Source: an uncultured Clostridia bacterium (GTDB taxonomy: Bacteria; Bacillota; Clostridia; UBA1381). Taken from it: a stretch of DNA of 64,000 nucleotides. The notes beneath the pieces were generated by a model. It saw only the letters and a program-made list of their open reading frames with translations. It was not told the DNA's origin and ran no database searches. Below are positions 60,101 through 64,000 of the stretch, piece by piece (within the stretch, counting starts at the first letter, position 1; every line of letters starts with the position of its first letter). The stretch is taken from the NCBI GenBank assembly GCA_934486735.1, contig CAKSQL010000002.1:1-64000 (forward strand). The letters run 5' to 3'. The translations under genes and the position numbers were made by a program.

Positions 60101-60310
60101 GATATTAAAGGGAATAACGGCGGTTGTTTCCGACACCTACCGGAAGGAGGTGTTTATATGGAAGAAATAGACATGATACTTACAATTATATTGATTGCAA
60201 TGTTGATTGAATTGCTTAAACATATAAAGAAATAACCGCCCTTCTGCAAAAGAGCGGTTACAATATAAAATAATCGTATTGCGGAAATAACTAATGTTAT
60301 TCCCTTTGAT
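60101..60310 (+). ncRNA. Toxin mRNA and convergent antisense RNA (type I TA)
   Basis: The rightward transcript begins near 60101. ACACCT (60133-60138) pairs with AGGTGT (60148-60153), hiding the ribosome site. AAAGGGAATAAC near the 5' end (about 60107-60118) can pair with GTTATTCCCTTT near 60297-60308. From the other side TTGACA (60340-60345), 17 bases, TATAAT (60317-60322) on the minus strand gives an antisense RNA running to the TAACCGC/GCGGTTA hairpin (60233-60260), which is followed by T-rich sequence on that strand. Confidence 0.6.
60158..60235 (+). CDS. Fst-like hydrophobic toxin peptide
   Basis: 25 residues: MEEIDMILTIILIAMLIELL then KHIKK. An acidic start, one membrane helix and a Lys-rich end are the pattern of type I toxins such as Fst. 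A near-perfect ribosome site (GGAAGGAGGTG) lies upstream but inside a stem. An antisense promoter on the other strand and a shared hairpin after the stop give the same layout as the par locus of plasmid pAD1. Toxicity is inferred from this layout only. Confidence 0.65.
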   Translation: MEEIDMILTIILIAMLIELLKHIKK

Positions 60311-60358
60311 GTCATTATTATATCACAGTTAAATAATAATGTCAAGAGGTGTTTTTTA

Positions 60359-60652
60359 ATGGCAAAATATAGTGAAGCGCAAAAAAGAGCAAGTGCAAAA
60401 TATAATGCAAAAGCTTATGACAGAATAGAATTAAAAGTAACAAAAGGAAAAAAAGCCGAATTACAAGAACACGCCCAAAAACAAAATGAGAGCTTGAACG
60501 CGTTTGTAAATCGTGCAATTGATAATCAAGTTAACCAGGATAACCAAAATAAAACCAACCAGCCGACAAAATTAGAAAAAATGTTAGAAGAGCATAAGCA
60601 AATTAGAGAGCAAGAGCCGGAAGAAGATTTAAAATTACCGTGGGAAGAATAA
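60359..60652 (+). CDS. Ribbon-helix-helix-like DNA-binding protein
   Basis: 97 residues. A strand-helix-helix pattern YDRIELKVTKGKKAELQEHA followed by NESLNAFVNRAIDNQV matches Arc/MetJ-type RHH proteins of phages and plasmids. The C-terminal half is a charged tail. AAGAGGTG precedes the ATG. It is the best candidate to bind the operators at 59984-60076, or to act as a plasmid-type copy or partition regulator. Confidence 0.7.
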   Translation: MAKYSEAQKRASAKYNAKAYDRIELKVTKGKKAELQEHAQKQNESLNAFVNRAIDNQVNQDNQNKTNQPTKLEKMLEEHKQIREQEPEEDLKLPWEE

Positions 60653-60660
60653 TAAAAATA

Positions 60661-60762
60661 AATATGTTGCCAGTTTTTTATAAGATAATCGGCTTATTTT
60701 ATAGTTTATTCAATGCAAAAGCATTGAAACTGTACACATATTTAATAATATGTTGCCAGTTT
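60661..60762 (+). repeat. 16-bp direct repeats around a hairpin before the recombinase
   Basis: AATATGTTGCCAGTTT at 60661-60676 and 60747-60762, 86 bases apart. Between them lies TTCAATGC/GCATTGAA (60710-60729). A partial third, GTTGCCAAAATG, follows the recombinase gene at 61751. The places suggest recombinase or accessory protein binding sites. Confidence 0.55.
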
Positions 60763-60821
60763 GTATTAACTGAAAAACTATATATTATATGTAGAAAATC
60801 AAATTTGATAGGAGATTAAAT

Positions 60822-61700
60822 ATGAATAAATATGTTTGTGAATTTCAAAAATATATGCTGAAATCAGAAAAAAGCCAAAACACCATAACGACATATATCA
60901 GGAACTCCGAATTATTTGTTGATTGGCTTGAAAATGTTATTGATGAAAAATTTAGTGGTAAAATAACCGAATTGGACATTGCCGAATATACCAGGTTTTT
61001 ATCCGACACGAAAAAGCAATCGCTTAATAGTATCAAAGCAAAACTAACGGCATTACAAAATTTTGCTGAGTATTTAACAAATGTCGGATATATGCAACCT
61101 ATCCATATTAAGCAGAAAAAAGGCACATCAGCCCCGAAGGTTGAAGTATTGGAGAAAAACGAATTATATAAATTTCTTCGTTATACCATCAATACGCAAA
61201 ACAAGCTTAATATTGCTGTGGTTACTCTTTTGTTAAATACCGGTATAAGAGAGTCGGAATTATGTAATCTTGAACTAACGGATATTGATATATCTGACCG
61301 CAAGGGAGTTATTACAATTCGGAGCGGCAAGGGTGGCAAATTCAGAGAAATTCCACTAAACAGAGATTCAAGAAACGCACTAAAAGACTACATTGAAAAT
61401 TGCCGTCCTTCCGATGCCGAATCCGACAAAGTTTTTATTGGTCAGCGTGGAGCATTAACAAGAAACGCAGTATATAAAATTGTCAATAAACTGGGAAACA
61501 AGGCAATCGGTAAAAATGTATATCCCCATATGCTAAGACATCAGTGCTTTACAACAATGGCAAAAAATTCGGGTATTGATTTAAAAACAATATCGTCAAT
61601 TGCCGGGCATAGCAACACCGAGCTAACAATGCGTTATTACGTTAATTCAAGCCGACAAGAACAAATAAACGCAGTTGAAGCACTATCGTTTTTTGGTTGA
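60822..61700 (+). CDS. XerC/D-like tyrosine recombinase
   Basis: 292 residues without an AP2 arm domain: SAM-like N-terminal domain (about 5-90) and catalytic domain (about 110-285) with LNTGIRESELCNLELTDIDI (Arg), YPHMLRHQCFTTMAKNSG (His-x-x-Arg) and AGHSNTELTMRYYVNSSR (His, Tyr). Size and build are of Xer type, unlike the integrase at 54.6 kb. It is read opposite to the phage late genes and lies beside a toxin locus and an iteron-like array, so it may resolve dimers or move the inserted module. Confidence 0.92.
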   Translation: MNKYVCEFQKYMLKSEKSQNTITTYIRNSELFVDWLENVIDEKFSGKITELDIAEYTRFLSDTKKQSLNSIKAKLTALQNFAEYLTNVGYMQPIHIKQKKGTSAPKVEVLEKNELYKFLRYTINTQNKLNIAVVTLLLNTGIRESELCNLELTDIDISDRKGVITIRSGKGGKFREIPLNRDSRNALKDYIENCRPSDAESDKVFIGQRGALTRNAVYKIVNKLGNKAIGKNVYPHMLRHQCFTTMAKNSGIDLKTISSIAGHSNTELTMRYYVNSSRQEQINAVEALSFFG

Positions 61701-61765
61701 TTGCCTGTTACAGAAAAGCAAGTCAGAGAAATTCCGACTTGTTTTTTTTGTTGCCAAAATGTGAA

Positions 61766-62133
61766 AATGGGGATGTTTTTTGTGCTTTTATAAAAAACTC
61801 AAATCAAAATTGTAATATAATTTATGCGAAATGGGGATAATTCTTGAATATGTTAAATATTTGCATATCATTTCTTGTAAAATTCATTGCTGAAATTTAG
61901 CAAATGATGTATTAAAAATGGGGGATAAAATAAAAGAACCGTAAAAAATTGCAATTAGAAACGAATAACTACAAAATCGGGAATGGGGATAAATTCAAAA
62001 AATCAAAAAAAATTTAGAGTTAGAAACAGCCAATTTTAAAGGTGAAAATGGGGATATTTCCGCGTGATAAACAATATCACTTTCGGAAAAATCCTCATTA
62101 ATTTTCGCTTGATTTGGCTTGAAAAATGGGGAT
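61766..62133 (+). repeat. Iteron-like array of AATGGGGAT
   Basis: The only content of the 61701-62177 gap is six copies of AATGGGGAT (one with five G) at 61766, 61830, 61917, 61982, 62047 and 62125, all in one direction, spaced 64, 87, 65, 65 and 78 bases. AATGGGGAT also occurs singly at 62971 and 63689 and near-copies at 62304 and 63199. Regular spacing of about six helical turns suggests protein binding: an origin, centromere or packaging signal. No gene is supported here. Confidence 0.6.
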
Positions 62134-62177
62134 AAAGCGAGAAAATTGTGCCTGAATTCCCCATATTTCCCTCCAAG

Positions 62178-62375
62178 TTAGTTATCGCTAATCAACATCC
62201 TTGCTTTCGGCTCAAACAACGAACATCTCCACCCCAGTGTACCACTCTTTTCATATCTAATACAAGTTTGTTTCTCGTTAAATTTGCAATTTAACGCTCT
62301 GCAAATGGGGTTTAATTTAGTTTTTCTCTGTTTCAACCGCTGTTTCCTCCGTAATGCTCTTGCCCTCATCTTCAA
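62178..62375 (-). CDS. Small cysteine-containing phage protein
   Basis: Up to 65 residues: a very basic start (MKMRARALRRKQRLKQRKTK) and NPICRALNCKFNEKQTCIRY then WRCSLFEPKARM, with four cysteines that could bind zinc. It overlaps the portal 3' end by 59 bases in another frame, so the true start may be further in. Similar small Cys proteins follow portal genes in other phages. Function unknown. Confidence 0.45.
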   Translation of the reverse strand: MKMRARALRRKQRLKQRKTKLNPICRALNCKFNEKQTCIRYEKSGTLGWRCSLFEPKARMLISDN

Positions 62376-63660
62376 GTCGTTGTAACTCTTGCGCCGAATC
62401 GGTTGTATATGGGGACAGCTCCATAATTGTACGCTTGCTTAACGCGCCCATCTCATACTGCATTTTCATATTCTCCATATTCTGCTTTGTGTCAATCGGC
62501 TTGCTGATATTAAACGACACGTTTAAGCTATTGAAATCATCATCAGATATGGGGTTGTTTATCAAGTTCATAAGCTTGCGCATACGCTCCCATCTCTCGC
62601 GAAATCCGGCAACAAGTGAGTTCATGTTTTGTTTACCTCTGTTTTCCGTCAGCTGATATACCATGCTCATAGAGTTTTCAGAAACGTTAGCTATATTATT
62701 TTGTCCTAAAATAGACGAGGGGATTCCGGCAACAAGATTAAACTGTTGATACAACTGGTCAAGTTCATATTTGATACACCTATAGTCCATTTCAGCGTTA
62801 GTGTATGTGAAAGAGTTTCCCTCTTCAAGATTTAACACAGCACCGGAAACGTTTGAATCAATCATATCTTGCTCCGTTACTTTTGCGCCAGTGATTACTC
62901 CAATTGGATTTAATGATAGGTTGGTAATAGCATCGTCAAGTTTACTTAACAAGCTTTCAATTTTGTCTTGAATGGGGATTAAGTCTAACATCATGCTATC
63001 GCCAAACTGGTCATACTCTGCCTTGTCCATAGTAGTATAATGTATAGGCAATCCCGTATAGTTTGTTTTACTGGTTACTAACTGATTGTTAAAATAAGTG
63101 TCAACGTGAGTAGGGAAGTAAATGGTCATATGCTCATCGCCGCCCTGTTTGTTCTTCCAGTATTCTACAAAGTACGAATATTTCATATTCTCATCGTAAA
63201 TGGGGTAAGAATCCTGATTACGAAAAACTTTCGATTTGATATTCTGGTTTTCATCCAGATACACATACTCAAAAGCGTTTCCGTATGTCATAAGGTCATT
63301 CAGAATTTGCCAATCCACCTTTGAATAAATACCGTTTCTGTAATACTTATTTAGGAGTTCAACAGCTTTGGGAGTTCCTGTGATTGTTACGGGATTTCCG
63401 ACAAGATAAGCGGTATGAAAATTGATTACCGATTTAATACCTTGCAGCACAATCGCCGCCGGAGTAAATACCTTGCCTTTGAAATTGTACGTATTCATAA
63501 GCCTCTGCTTTACGCTGTGTTCTCTCAATAGGTGCTTGTGAATTGTATTCACTTGCCCTTGCCGATACGTGTGTTCACTTGAACCGATTTGATTTTTGAA
63601 GTAACTTAATCCCGGTTCTGTGTTTTGGTCTTTGAATTGTTTTTTATTAAAATTAAACAT
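62317..63660 (-). CDS. Phage portal protein (SPP1 gp6-like)
   Basis: 447 residues. SPP1-type portal marks: GIKSVINFHTAYLVGNPVTI, TYGNAFEYVYLDENQNIKSK, the AEYDQFGDSMMLDLIPIQDK segment and NLVAGIPSSILGQNNIANVS. It forms the dodecameric ring through which DNA enters the head. It follows the terminase gene by 48 bases. A capsid gene would be expected after it, but instead the iteron array and recombinase module come next. Confidence 0.9.
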   Translation of the reverse strand: MFNFNKKQFKDQNTEPGLSYFKNQIGSSEHTYRQGQVNTIHKHLLREHSVKQRLMNTYNFKGKVFTPAAIVLQGIKSVINFHTAYLVGNPVTITGTPKAVELLNKYYRNGIYSKVDWQILNDLMTYGNAFEYVYLDENQNIKSKVFRNQDSYPIYDENMKYSYFVEYWKNKQGGDEHMTIYFPTHVDTYFNNQLVTSKTNYTGLPIHYTTMDKAEYDQFGDSMMLDLIPIQDKIESLLSKLDDAITNLSLNPIGVITGAKVTEQDMIDSNVSGAVLNLEEGNSFTYTNAEMDYRCIKYELDQLYQQFNLVAGIPSSILGQNNIANVSENSMSMVYQLTENRGKQNMNSLVAGFRERWERMRKLMNLINNPISDDDFNSLNVSFNISKPIDTKQNMENMKMQYEMGALSKRTIMELSPYTTDSAQELQRLEDEGKSITEETAVETEKN

Positions 63661-63708
63661 TGTTTATTTCCTTTCATAAATAAATAAAATGGGGATAAAA
63701 AAACAGCA

Positions 63709-64000
63709 TTATTTGCCGATTGCGAAATAATACTGCCCGGATTTTAAACCCTGCAATGCCATAGCAAAAGCCATAACGGTGTCATCGTGTCCGCTTGCCG
63801 CTTGCATTTTGCCATCTACAAATTGGAATAATTTCATTTCTTGCAATAAATCTTTCGAGTTTACCAAGCATTGCCCTGTTTCAAATAATTCCTGCATGTC
63901 CGAAATCATCATTGGCTTGCTTTTAGTGTCCGTGTTCCAGCCGATTTGTCTGCGCGCTTTTCCGCTTTTGTTGTCGTATGCCTTGTACTTGTACATGTTT
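63709..64000 (-). CDS. Phage terminase large subunit, C-terminal end (partial)
   Basis: The visible 97 codons end in GHDDTVMAFAMALQGLKSG, the last metal-binding Asp region of the RNase H-like nuclease domain of terminase. KARRQIGWNTDTKSKPMMIS at the start of the visible part is also typical. The rest lies beyond the window. It cuts and packages phage DNA with the portal protein. Confidence 0.85.
   Translation of the reverse strand, partial: NMYKYKAYDNKSGKARRQIGWNTDTKSKPMMISDMQELFETGQCLVNSKDLLQEMKLFQFVDGKMQAASGHDDTVMAFAMALQGLKSGQYYFAIGK

Noticed and set aside
61701..62177. CRISPR array
   Set aside because: The repeats are only nine bases long, the spacing is irregular (64-87) and there are no cas genes.

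Overview
The window looks like chromosome from an anaerobic, endospore-forming Firmicute of class Clostridia. The signs are spoVAD/spoVAEb, a YlmC/YmxH-type PRC-barrel protein, Gram-positive sigma-A promoters with strong AGGAGG ribosome sites, an S-layer (SLH) envelope, a Na+-translocating decarboxylase subunit, and L21/L27 as in low-GC Gram-positives. I cannot name the genus. A core chromosome of about 49 kb (about 5.2-54.5 kb) lies between two phage-derived regions that differ from it in base composition.

Left, 1-5.1 kb: the early/replication end of a GC-richer prophage, all on the minus strand (HTH protein, BRO antirepressor, lytic transglycosylase, Zn-ribbon peptide, DUF2800 nuclease-like protein, DUF2815 ssDNA-binding-like protein). 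It is read from a promoter followed by a terminator-like hairpin, and one small gene has a C10 tract that breaks its reading frame.

Core: rplU-rpmA with a leader RNA; a cluster of hairpins and tandem structured repeats; a Na+ pump beta subunit with a 40-residue OadG-like partner, both behind a promoter, aptamer and terminator leader; three small proteins; gltB-gltD; an IS1182 remnant and hairpin repeats; spoVAD-spoVAEb; a block of envelope proteins (SLH, BspA-type LRR, CAP, stalk domains, DacF-type carboxypeptidase) with an ECF sigma and membrane-bound partner; proBA; rho; a CNNM/CBS transporter; MATE; DUF1538 with P-II; an HTH-desulfoferrodoxin-methyltransferase fusion; a ROK-controlled sugar operon (kinase, class II aldolase, lyxose-isomerase-like cupin); a GT-C-like membrane protein; VanW; and a BlaI-M56-DUF4825 sensor operon.

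Right, 54.5-64 kb: an AT-rich prophage inserted at the 3' end of tRNA-Glu(CTC). It has integrase, excisionase, a truncated tape-measure protein, neck-type proteins, portal and terminase, so it looks deleted. Inside it, at about 58.9-62.1 kb, sits a second module. This holds an operator-controlled divergent switch, a convergent type I toxin-antitoxin locus of Fst/par layout, a ribbon-helix-helix protein, a second tyrosine recombinase with its own repeats, and an iteron-like array.

The strongest unexplained signals are non-coding. (a) A covarying kissing-loop leader RNA sits before both dacF and the CNNM gene and is partly duplicated before the latter; the dacF copy carries an inserted hairpin element that is absent from the CNNM copy. 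(b) A riboswitch-like leader precedes the Na+ pump gene. (c) Tandem hairpins near 6.1 kb keep their loop and change their stems. (d) The toxin-antitoxin and iteron module lies within the right prophage.
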